DNA from: Mesorhizobium_B sp963522145
GTDB lineage: Bacteria > Pseudomonadota > Alphaproteobacteria > Rhizobiales > Rhizobiaceae
Assembly (NCBI GenBank): GCA_963522145.1
Contig: CAUQXI010000008.1
Coordinates: 57,360-121,359, forward strand
Length of the DNA: 64,000 bases
Direction: 5' to 3'
Shown here: positions 57,326-64,000 of the stretch, in pieces
How positions within the stretch are numbered: position 1 is the stretch's first letter
How the letters are laid out: every line of letters begins with the position of its first letter
Notes under the pieces: generated by a model
Told to the model about the DNA's origin: nothing
The model's input: only the letters and a program-made list of their open reading frames with translations
Database searches by the model: none
Program-made: the position numbers and the translations under genes

Positions 57326-58147
57326 ATGCCGCGACCGAGCTATTCTGTTCCGCTTTTCGTGCCCGGTTCGCGACGCGACCGTTTCGCCAAGGCGGCGCAG
57401 AGCGGTGCGGATGCGGTGATCCTCGACCTGGAAGATGCCGTGGCCGAAGCGGACAAGGAGCAGGCGAGATCCGTCATCCTGGACGGGGTTGGGGAAGCCG
57501 GCCCCACGGTCATCATCCGCATCAACCGGTCGGGAACGCCCTGGCACGAAGGCGACTGCGGCTTGATCCGGCGCCTTCCTGACGCTGCCGTGATGCTGCC
57601 CAAGGCCGAAGCCCCGGAAGACATCTCCCGTCTCTGCGCCGCGGTCGGCCGGGCCGTGCCTGTCATCCCCTTGATCGAGACCGCGAAGGGGCTGGACGCG
57701 TTGCCCGCGATTGCCCGCGCTCCCGCTGTTGTCCAGCTCGCTATCGGAACGGTCGATCTCGCACTCGACCTCGGCTGCCGGCATGATCGGCAGTCGCTCC
57801 TGCTGGCACGCAGCGAGATGGTTTGGCGCTCCCGAAGTGCTGAACTGCCCGCGCCGCTCGATGGCGTGACCACGGCGCTGGACGATCCATCGATTGTTGA
57901 GAATGACGCGGCCCACGCCGCGGCACTCGGCTTTGGGGGAAAGATGGCCATCCACCCGCGTCAGACCGCGGCGATCCGAAAAGCGTTTCATCCTTCCGAC
58001 GAGGAGGTGGATTGGGCGCGGCGCGTTCTTCACCAGGCGTCGTCAGGAGAAGCAGTGCGGGTGAACGGGGAGATGATCGATCGACCGGTGATCGAGCGCG
58101 CCCGCGCAATCCTGGCGCGCGCGGAGGGAACGCCCCAGGGCGGATGA
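57326..58147 (+). CDS. HpcH/HpaI aldolase / citrate lyase beta (CitE)-like protein
   Basis: 273 residues. It has SVPLFVPGSRRDRFAKAAQSGADAVILDLEDAV, with the metal-binding Glu/Asp, then IPLIETAKGLDALPAIA, GTVDLALDLG and GFGGKMAIHPRQTAAI. Members cleave malyl-CoA, citramalyl-CoA or citryl-CoA to acetyl-CoA or a related ester plus a 2-oxo acid. GTG 57314 could be the start instead. It is 98 bases after the permease and may belong to the same transcript. Substrate not determinable. Confidence 0.9.
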   Translation: MPRPSYSVPLFVPGSRRDRFAKAAQSGADAVILDLEDAVAEADKEQARSVILDGVGEAGPTVIIRINRSGTPWHEGDCGLIRRLPDAAVMLPKAEAPEDISRLCAAVGRAVPVIPLIETAKGLDALPAIARAPAVVQLAIGTVDLALDLGCRHDRQSLLLARSEMVWRSRSAELPAPLDGVTTALDDPSIVENDAAHAAALGFGGKMAIHPRQTAAIRKAFHPSDEEVDWARRVLHQASSGEAVRVNGEMIDRPVIERARAILARAEGTPQGG

Positions 58148-58180
58148 CGGCGGCAATGTCGCTGCCAAACGGCGCCGTCA
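58145..58180. terminator. Possible convergent hairpin between CitE-like and cyclodeaminase genes
   Basis: TGACGGCG (58145-58152) pairs with CGCCGTCA (58173-58180). The loop is long (20 bases) but can itself pair (GGCA with TGCC). It overlaps both stop codons; no T-run. Confidence 0.35.
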
Positions 58181-59191
58181 GGTCGATATCATCTTCTTCT
58201 CGATGCCGACACCGGCTTCCATGGCGCGCTTGTATTCAAGCGGCACGGTGGCCGAATCCTGCAGCGCGATGCCGGTGGAATCGAAGATCGTGATCTCGTC
58301 GTCCGACAGGCGGCCCTTCTTTTTTCCGGTGATGACCTCGCCGATCTCGCCGGCGATGTCGGCCTCCGTGATCAGTCCTTCGGTCAAGGGCACGTTGATC
58401 TCGCCGTCGGTGCGGCATTGGCGGATGTCGTCCACGAAGATGCGCGCGCCCTGGAGCAGCCTGCCCTCAAGTTCCTGATCGCCTTTCTTGTCGGCGCCCA
58501 CGGCGGCGATGTGGGTGCCCGGCGCGATCCAGTCGGCCATGACGATGGGACCGCGCGCCGGCGTGACCGTCACCACCACATCGGCGCCCCGAACGCATTG
58601 TTCCACATCGGTCGAGGGCTTGATCTCGAAGCTCTGATATTTGGGCTGCTGTTCGGTCACGAACTGGTCGAGGGTCCCTTGGCTGCGGCTCCACACGCGC
58701 ACTTCCGTCCAGGGAAAAACCTCGTTGCAGGTGGCGAGCGCGCCCTCGGCCATGTGGCCGGCGCCTATGATGGCGAGCTTGGTCGAATCCTTCCGCGCCA
58801 TCCACTTCGCCGACACCGCCGCGGCCGAGCCGGTGCGCATGACGGTGTGATAGCTGCCGTCGACGATCGCGAGCGGGAAGCCCGTTTCGGGATCAGTGTA
58901 GATCAGGATCGAGAAGACGGTGGGAAGATTGTAGCGCTCGCGGTTGCGCTCGCGGATCGAGACCCATTTGCAGGCGGCGGCGTTCGGCTCCTCGATATAG
59001 GAGGGCATCGCTTCCCATTCGCCGGGAAAGCGATCGAGCACGATGTGGCCCTTGGGATCCATGTAGTAGCGGCCCTCGCCATGCATGCGATAGGCCTGCT
59101 CGACACAGTCATTGTACTCGTGCGGCTTGAGCAGGCCGACCATCTCGCTGCGGCCCAGGATCAGCGTCTTGCGATTGGCCCAGTTCTCCAT
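58178..59191 (-). CDS. Ornithine cyclodeaminase / mu-crystallin family protein
   Basis: 337 residues. TVFSILIYTDPETGFPLAIVDGSYHTVMRTGSAAAVSAKWMA (about 95-137) and IIGAGHMAEGALATCNEV (the NAD loop) are class hallmarks. VVVTVTPARGPIVMADWIAPGTHIAAVGAD follows. Members cyclise ornithine or reduce cyclic imino acids or dehydrogenate other amino acids. Start at 59191 follows GGAGATCATCGACG. Its location beside hydantoinase-type genes suggests amino-acid or imino-acid handling. Co-directional with, and downstream of, the LysR gene. Confidence 0.9.
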   Translation of the reverse strand: MENWANRKTLILGRSEMVGLLKPHEYNDCVEQAYRMHGEGRYYMDPKGHIVLDRFPGEWEAMPSYIEEPNAAACKWVSIRERNRERYNLPTVFSILIYTDPETGFPLAIVDGSYHTVMRTGSAAAVSAKWMARKDSTKLAIIGAGHMAEGALATCNEVFPWTEVRVWSRSQGTLDQFVTEQQPKYQSFEIKPSTDVEQCVRGADVVVTVTPARGPIVMADWIAPGTHIAAVGADKKGDQELEGRLLQGARIFVDDIRQCRTDGEINVPLTEGLITEADIAGEIGEVITGKKKGRLSDDEITIFDSTGIALQDSATVPLEYKRAMEAGVGIEKKMIST

Positions 59192-59275
59192 CGTCGATGA
59201 TCTCCGCCTTGGGATTGAGGAGGGCGATGACTGCATGCGGGGCCTGTCCACGTCAATCGGCTCCGACGGCAGAAT

Positions 59276-60175
59276 TCAGGAGGGCATGTAGCGCCGGCTC
59301 ACCTGTCCACTCGTTTCCACGAAGCGGCGCATCGCCTCGTTCAGGCCCTTTCGGCGCCAGGCGAGATGCGTTTCGACATAGGTGTCGGTGAGAATCGGCC
59401 GGCCCACGATCGCGCCGCTGCCGCAGAAGCGCGGAAAGCCGCAGAACACGGTGATGCCGACGCCTGCGGTCACCAGCCCCAGGATGCCCGTCAGGCTCGA
59501 GGCTTCCTGCGCCACGGACATGACGTGGCCCGCGCGCTGGAACATGTCCACGACGATGCGACGGAAGGTCGGCCATTCCGGCATGATGCCCATCACCAGC
59601 GGCTCGGCGGCGAGATCGGCGACCGAGACGGTGTCCTGTCGCGCGAGAGGGTGATCGGGCGGCATCAGCGCCATCAGCCTGTGGCGGGCCACCGCGCGGG
59701 ATTCGATCTCCAGGCTCTGGAAGAAGCCTTCCACGAAGCCGAGATCAAGCTCGTCCTGGAGGATTTTGTCCCGCTGAACTGGCGAGGTGAGGTAAGTCAG
59801 CTCGAGCCGCACCTGCGGGTTGGCCTGCCGGAACTTGCGCGCGATATCGGGCATCACCGAATGGCCGGTGATGGTCGTATAGCCCACGCGCAGGATCGCC
59901 TTCGTGCCTGCTGCGAGAAGCCGGACCGTATTTTCGGCCACCTCGACACGCGACAGGATTCCCTGTGCCTCCTCAAGGAGGTAGCGGCCCGACTCCGTCA
60001 GCCGCACCCGTCGCGTGGTGCGCTCGAGAAGCTTGACGCCGAGCCGCTCCTCCAGCTCCAGCACGATGCGGCTGACCGCCGGCTGCGCCATGGTCAGGCG
60101 CTCGGCGGCGCGATGGAAGTTCAGCTCCTCCGCCACCGCGACGAAGGTCGACAGATGCTTCAGATCGTATCGCAA
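59276..60175 (-). CDS. LysR-family transcriptional regulator (CatM/BenM-like)
   Basis: 299 residues. The HTH is LNFHRAAERLTMAQPAVSRIVLELEERLGVKLL (about 18-50), followed by a LysR substrate-binding domain. The first ten residues MRYDLKHLSTF are typical of the CbnR/CatM group. Divergent from hydantoinase subunit A, with a 168-bp shared control region containing A/T-rich elements; it most likely regulates that operon and the cyclodeaminase gene. Confidence 0.93.
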   Translation of the reverse strand: MRYDLKHLSTFVAVAEELNFHRAAERLTMAQPAVSRIVLELEERLGVKLLERTTRRVRLTESGRYLLEEAQGILSRVEVAENTVRLLAAGTKAILRVGYTTITGHSVMPDIARKFRQANPQVRLELTYLTSPVQRDKILQDELDLGFVEGFFQSLEIESRAVARHRLMALMPPDHPLARQDTVSVADLAAEPLVMGIMPEWPTFRRIVVDMFQRAGHVMSVAQEASSLTGILGLVTAGVGITVFCGFPRFCGSGAIVGRPILTDTYVETHLAWRRKGLNEAMRRFVETSGQVSRRYMPS

Positions 60176-60343
60176 ATTGATGCTGTTTTCATATCATTGT
60201 CGGGCAAAATGATTATTTCACAGCTTTCCGCGCTGCGTCTACCACTTCGGGAACAAACAAAAAGGGGCAGTTACAAAGCCTCCGGGAACTGGATCAATGG
60301 TTGAGGTGCCGCGCATGCGGAAGCGCTCCACGGAGGCGGATTC

Positions 60344-62440
60344 GTGATCCGCGTCGGCGTCGATGTCGGTGGAACGTTCACCGATATCGTCCTGGAACAG
60401 ACGGATGCCGGAGGTGCGTCCCGGGTCGCGGTGACGAAAGTCTCCAGCACGCCGCATGACCAGTCGGAAGGCGTGGTCGAGGGCATCCTGAAGGTCTGCC
60501 GGATCGCGGGCGTCGAGCCCGGTGCGATCGACGCGGTGTTTCACGGCACGACGGTCGCCACCAATATGGTGATCGAGCGCGACGGCGCCAAAGTGGGCAT
60601 GATCACCACGCGCGGCTTTCGCGACATCATGCACATGGCCCGGCACAAGCGGCCGCACAACTTCTCGCTTCAGTTCGATCTTCCCTGGCAATCGAAGCCG
60701 CTTGTCCGGCGTCGCGACCGGCTGCCCGTGACGGAGCGCATCATGCCCCCGACCGGGGAGATCGCCGTGCCGCTCGCCGAGGACGAGGTGCGCCAGGCCG
60801 CCGAGCTGTTTGCCAAGCGCGGTATGGACGCGGTTGTGGTGTGCTTCCTTTTCTCGTTCCTCAACAACGAGCACGAGCTCCGCGCCCAGGAAATCGTCGG
60901 TGAAATCCTGCCCGCTGTCTTCGTTTCGTGCTCGTCGGAGGTCGTCAACACGATCCGCGAGTATGAGCGTTTCTCGTCGGCCGCGATGAACGCCTATATC
61001 GGCCCCAAGACCTCGGCCTATCTGCGCAGCCTCGAAGGTCGCCTGCGCGGCAACGGGATCTCGGCGGTCGTGCGCATCATGCAATCCAATGGCGGCATCT
61101 CGACGATCGAGAATTCGAGCCAGCTGCCGATCGGCCTTCTCCTGTCGGGGCCTGCGGGCGGCATCATCGGCGGTCGGTGGACAGGCGAGAACTGCGGCAA
61201 AGCCGACATCATCACCATCGATATCGGCGGCACATCCGCCGACATCTCCGTGATCGAAAAGGGCGAGCTCAGGGTCAAGAACCCACGTGACACCGAGGTG
61301 GCGGGCCTGCCCGTGCTGGTGCCGATGATCGACATCGACGCGATCGGCGCGGGCGGCGGCTCGGTCGCCTATCTCGATCCGGGCGGCGCGTTCCGCGTCG
61401 GCCCACGCTCGGCGGGCGCGGTGCCCGGGCCGGCCTGCTACGGCAAAGGCGGAAACGAGCCGACCGTCACGGATGCGCAGGTCGTTCTCGGCCGCATGGA
61501 TCCCGAGCGGTTCCTGGGCGGCGACCTTTCCATCGACGCGTCGCTTTCGGAGCGAGCGATCCGCGAGCATCTCGCCGAGCCGCTCGGCCTTTCGGTCGAG
61601 GACGCCGCGCTCGGCATCCTGAAGATCATCAACAACAACATGGCGCTCGCGATCAACGCCAACTCGGTCGCCAAGGGCGTCGATCCGCGCAACTTCTCCT
61701 TGATGGGCTTCGGCGGAGCGGGGCCGCTTCATTCGGTCTCGCTTGCCGAGGCGATCTTCGCCAAGGATGTGATCTCGCCGGTTCATCCCGGCATCACGGC
61801 GGCGACGGGGCTGCTCGTGACAGACCTCCAATATGAATACACGAAATCGACGCTGCTGGTTCTCAACGAGGCAACTCCTGAGGAATTCGCTTCGATCAAC
61901 GCCGTGATCGAGGACCTCACGGCCCGCGCCAACCGCCAGCTCGATGCCGACGGCGTGCCTGGGAGCCAGCGCCGCTTCCGCCAGGTCGCGGAATGCCGCT
62001 ATGTCGGCCAGGGCTTCGAGCTCCGCGCCGAAATCCCGTCCGGCCCGCTCGACGAGAAAAGCGCGGCCACCGTTATCGACAACTTCTTCGACGTGCATCA
62101 CCAGGTCTATGGCCACGCCTTCCGCGACCAGGCCTGCGAGATGGTGACCGTGCGTGTGGTTGCCACCGTTGCGGTCGACACGCTGGCGCTGCCGAAGCTC
62201 GAACAGGGCGGGCGCGCCGATCCGGCCGACGCGGTGATGTATCGGCGGTGCACGGTCTTCGATGACGGTGCCTCCCTGGACACGCCGCGCTATGACCGGA
62301 GCCGGCTCAAGGCCGACGACACGATCGCCGGGCCTGCGCTCATCATCCAGCACAACTCGACCACGCTGGTGCCGCCGGCCTATACGGCGACCGTTCTTGC
62401 CTATGGCGACATACTGATCGCAAAGGAGGGACGGCTATGA
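60344..62440 (+). CDS. hyuA: Hydantoinase/5-oxoprolinase family protein, subunit A
   Basis: 698 residues. The start VGVDVGGTFTDIVLE is the ASKHA-type phosphate-binding motif of HydA, then FHGTTVATNMVIERDG, ITIDIGGTSADISVIEKGEL, and a C-terminal hydantoinase domain. Family members hydrolyse hydantoins, 5-oxoproline, N-methylhydantoin or act as acetone/acetophenone carboxylase subunits, with ATP. GTG start at 60344 preceded by GGAGGCGGATTC. Overlaps subunit B by four bases (ATGA). Confidence 0.93.
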   Translation: MIRVGVDVGGTFTDIVLEQTDAGGASRVAVTKVSSTPHDQSEGVVEGILKVCRIAGVEPGAIDAVFHGTTVATNMVIERDGAKVGMITTRGFRDIMHMARHKRPHNFSLQFDLPWQSKPLVRRRDRLPVTERIMPPTGEIAVPLAEDEVRQAAELFAKRGMDAVVVCFLFSFLNNEHELRAQEIVGEILPAVFVSCSSEVVNTIREYERFSSAAMNAYIGPKTSAYLRSLEGRLRGNGISAVVRIMQSNGGISTIENSSQLPIGLLLSGPAGGIIGGRWTGENCGKADIITIDIGGTSADISVIEKGELRVKNPRDTEVAGLPVLVPMIDIDAIGAGGGSVAYLDPGGAFRVGPRSAGAVPGPACYGKGGNEPTVTDAQVVLGRMDPERFLGGDLSIDASLSERAIREHLAEPLGLSVEDAALGILKIINNNMALAINANSVAKGVDPRNFSLMGFGGAGPLHSVSLAEAIFAKDVISPVHPGITAATGLLVTDLQYEYTKSTLLVLNEATPEEFASINAVIEDLTARANRQLDADGVPGSQRRFRQVAECRYVGQGFELRAEIPSGPLDEKSAATVIDNFFDVHHQVYGHAFRDQACEMVTVRVVATVAVDTLALPKLEQGGRADPADAVMYRRCTVFDDGASLDTPRYDRSRLKADDTIAGPALIIQHNSTTLVPPAYTATVLAYGDILIAKEGRL

Positions 62441-64000
62441 CGGCTGAGATTCCGACCCGGCCCGTCGATCCGATCACGCTTCAGGTGATCGGCGGGGCGC
62501 TGCATTCCATCGCAGAGCAGATGGGCAACGTGCTTTACCGGATGAGCTATTCCTCCATCATCCGAGAAAGTCAGGATCTCGGCGCCGGCCTCTTCGATCG
62601 CGACTACAACACGCTCTGCGAAAGCGACTCGACGCCGATGCATATCGGGTCGCTGCCCGGCTATTTGCGTGGCATCGAGAAGACGGTGCCGCTCGACAAC
62701 TGGAAGCCCGGCGACTGCGTCATCCACAACCATCCTTATCTCGGCGCCAGCCATTCGCCCGATATCGGCATCGTCATGCCGGTCTTCTTCGAGGGTGAGC
62801 TCGTCGGATTCTCCGCCAACACCGCGCATCACGTCGATATCGGCGCCGCCACGCCCGGGCTCGTGATCGACATCCCGGACATGTATGCCGAAGGGATGCT
62901 GCTCAACGGGCTCAAGCTCTATGAAGCGGGCGTGCGCAACGAGTTCCTGTGGAAGTTCATCCGCGACAACACCCGCGTGCCGGGCCTCGTGATGGGCGAT
63001 CTCGAAGCGCAGATCGCCTCCGCCGAACTCGGCGTGCGGCGCTTCGGCGAGCTGATGAGCACCTATGGCAAGGACACGGTGCTGCAGGCGACACGCCAGC
63101 TTATGGACTACACCGAAACCATGCTGCGGCGCGAGATCGCGAAGATTCCCGATGGCGACTACGTGGCTGAAGGCTTCCTGGACGACGATGGACGCAACCG
63201 GGGCGTCCACCTGCCGATCAAGGTGACCGTCAAGGTGCGGGGCGACGGGGTCGAGGTCGATCTGACTGGCTCCTCACCGCAGGTTCCGACCGCCTTCAAC
63301 GTGCCGTTCGAGGGCTCGACCAAAGTCGCGTGTTTCTTTGCCTTCCGCGCGCTTCTTCTCGATACCTACACCCATCAGGAGCATATCCCCCAGAACGAGG
63401 GATCGTTCCGGCCGGTCAAGGTGACGGCGCCGCTCGGCACCATCTTCAACCCGATCGCGCCGGCGGCGGCCGAGGCGCGCTTCAGCCAGATCCAGCGCGT
63501 GGTCGACCTCATCATCAAGGCGCTCGCTCCGGTGCTGCCGGACAAGTGCACGGCCGGAAACGCGGCGGTGCTTTCCTTTGCCGCCTATTCCGGCGTGCGC
63601 CCGAACGGCGATTACTGGGTGTTTCTCGAGGTCAACGAGGCGGCGATGGGCGGCCGGCCGTTCTCCGACGGGCCGGATACGGTGGAGGAGCTGATGCGCA
63701 ACACGCGCAACAATCCGCTCGAGGATCTCGGCATGCATCTGCCGCTGATCTGCGACCGCTACGAGGTGCGCGACGACGTGCCTCCGGGCGCAGGAAAGTT
63801 CCGCGGCGGCGCAGGCGTCGTGAAATCCCAGCGCTATCTGACGCCGGGCTTCATGACGCACGAAGCGGATCGGCACGACGACGCGCCCTGGGGCATCTTT
63901 GGCGGTGGGCCCGGCGCGGGCGGCATGGTCGAGCTGCGCAACGACCTGACGGGCAAGCTCGAATACCAGCCGGCGAAGTTCTCGGGGTTGAGAACTGAGG
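62437..64000 (+). CDS. hyuB: Hydantoinase/5-oxoprolinase family protein, subunit B (partial, 3' end outside window)
   Basis: At least 521 residues, open to the window end. VDPITLQVIGGALHSIAEQMGNVLYRMSYSSIIRESQDLGAGLFD is the HydB N terminus; HIGSLPGYLRGIEKTVPLDNWKPGDCVIHNHPYLGASHSPDIGIVMPVF forms the core. RGGAGVVKSQRYLTPGFMTHEADRH continues near the end. Makes the heteromeric enzyme with subunit A. Without the C terminus I cannot narrow the reaction. Confidence 0.93.
   Translation, partial: MTAEIPTRPVDPITLQVIGGALHSIAEQMGNVLYRMSYSSIIRESQDLGAGLFDRDYNTLCESDSTPMHIGSLPGYLRGIEKTVPLDNWKPGDCVIHNHPYLGASHSPDIGIVMPVFFEGELVGFSANTAHHVDIGAATPGLVIDIPDMYAEGMLLNGLKLYEAGVRNEFLWKFIRDNTRVPGLVMGDLEAQIASAELGVRRFGELMSTYGKDTVLQATRQLMDYTETMLRREIAKIPDGDYVAEGFLDDDGRNRGVHLPIKVTVKVRGDGVEVDLTGSSPQVPTAFNVPFEGSTKVACFFAFRALLLDTYTHQEHIPQNEGSFRPVKVTAPLGTIFNPIAPAAAEARFSQIQRVVDLIIKALAPVLPDKCTAGNAAVLSFAAYSGVRPNGDYWVFLEVNEAAMGGRPFSDGPDTVEELMRNTRNNPLEDLGMHLPLICDRYEVRDDVPPGAGKFRGGAGVVKSQRYLTPGFMTHEADRHDDAPWGIFGGGPGAGGMVELRNDLTGKLEYQPAKFSGLRTE

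Noticed and set aside
60239..62353. A 704-codon open frame on the minus strand
   Set aside because: Antisense of hydantoinase subunit A, whose motifs are unmistakable; the translation is low-complexity in character.
1..64000. Mobile element, prophage, integrative element or CRISPR array
   Set aside because: No transposase, integrase, terminal repeat, tRNA attachment site or direct-repeat array was seen.

Overview
The window is about 63% GC, densely packed and coding on both strands. It reads like a chromosomal or megaplasmid catabolic region of an alphaproteobacterium of the Hyphomicrobiales (Mesorhizobium/Aminobacter/Phyllobacterium-like). That placement is an inference from codon style, the GlxB-type glutamine amidotransferase beside an XRE-cupin regulator, and the wealth of ABC importers and LysR, GntR and SorC regulators. 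I see no rRNA, tRNA, CRISPR array, transposase, integrase or phage gene. About 57 protein genes can be supported; the first and the last run off the window.

Region A (1-1.8 kb): the 5' part of a class II glutamine amidotransferase gene, divergent from an XRE-cupin regulator.

Region B (1.8-35.9 kb): a 34-kb catabolic supercluster. Its parts are a spermidine/putrescine-type ABC importer with a remote binding protein; a flavin reductase and a luciferase-like monooxygenase that together could form a two-component oxygenase; three tandem SnoaL/NTF2-like proteins; three alpha/beta hydrolases; three aldehyde dehydrogenases; a GMC oxidoreductase; an aldo/keto reductase; two SDRs; a RidA protein; and an 'amino acid synthesis' (DUF1185) protein. 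It also has a CoA-thioester module (DUF35, SCP2-type thiolase, SDR, enoyl-CoA hydratase, class III CoA-transferase) and a second one (MmgE/PrpD, acyl-CoA dehydrogenase, CoA-transferase). Related palindromes of the form TGG(T/C)AT(A/G)CCA recur in seven control regions (near 3435, 12937, 14788, 17747, 20012, 27718 and 34435). They look like operators of one FCD-type GntR regulator encoded at 19.1 kb, so the region behaves as one regulon. The substrate is unknown. Monooxygenase, RidA, DUF1185 and polyamine-type transporter together suggest a nitrogen-containing, perhaps cyclic compound that is opened and then degraded through CoA esters.

Region C (36-58 kb): a sugar/polyol-like region. A leftward operon (zinc alcohol dehydrogenase, GlpD-like dehydrogenase, two proteins of unknown function) faces a rightward operon (PfkB kinase, ribose-type ABC importer, SorC regulator). 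A second SorC gene is divergent from a SAF-domain homoserine-dehydrogenase-like oxidoreductase, followed by an acetoin-dehydrogenase-type E1alpha/E1beta/E2 set whose E2 is fused to an alpha/beta hydrolase. Then come a dehalogenase/epoxide-hydrolase-type hydrolase, a second ribose-type ABC importer and a CitE-like lyase. No E3 (lipoamide dehydrogenase) lies in the window.

Region D (58-64 kb): an ornithine cyclodeaminase-family gene and a LysR gene, divergent from hydantoinase/5-oxoprolinase subunits A and B (B truncated by the window end).
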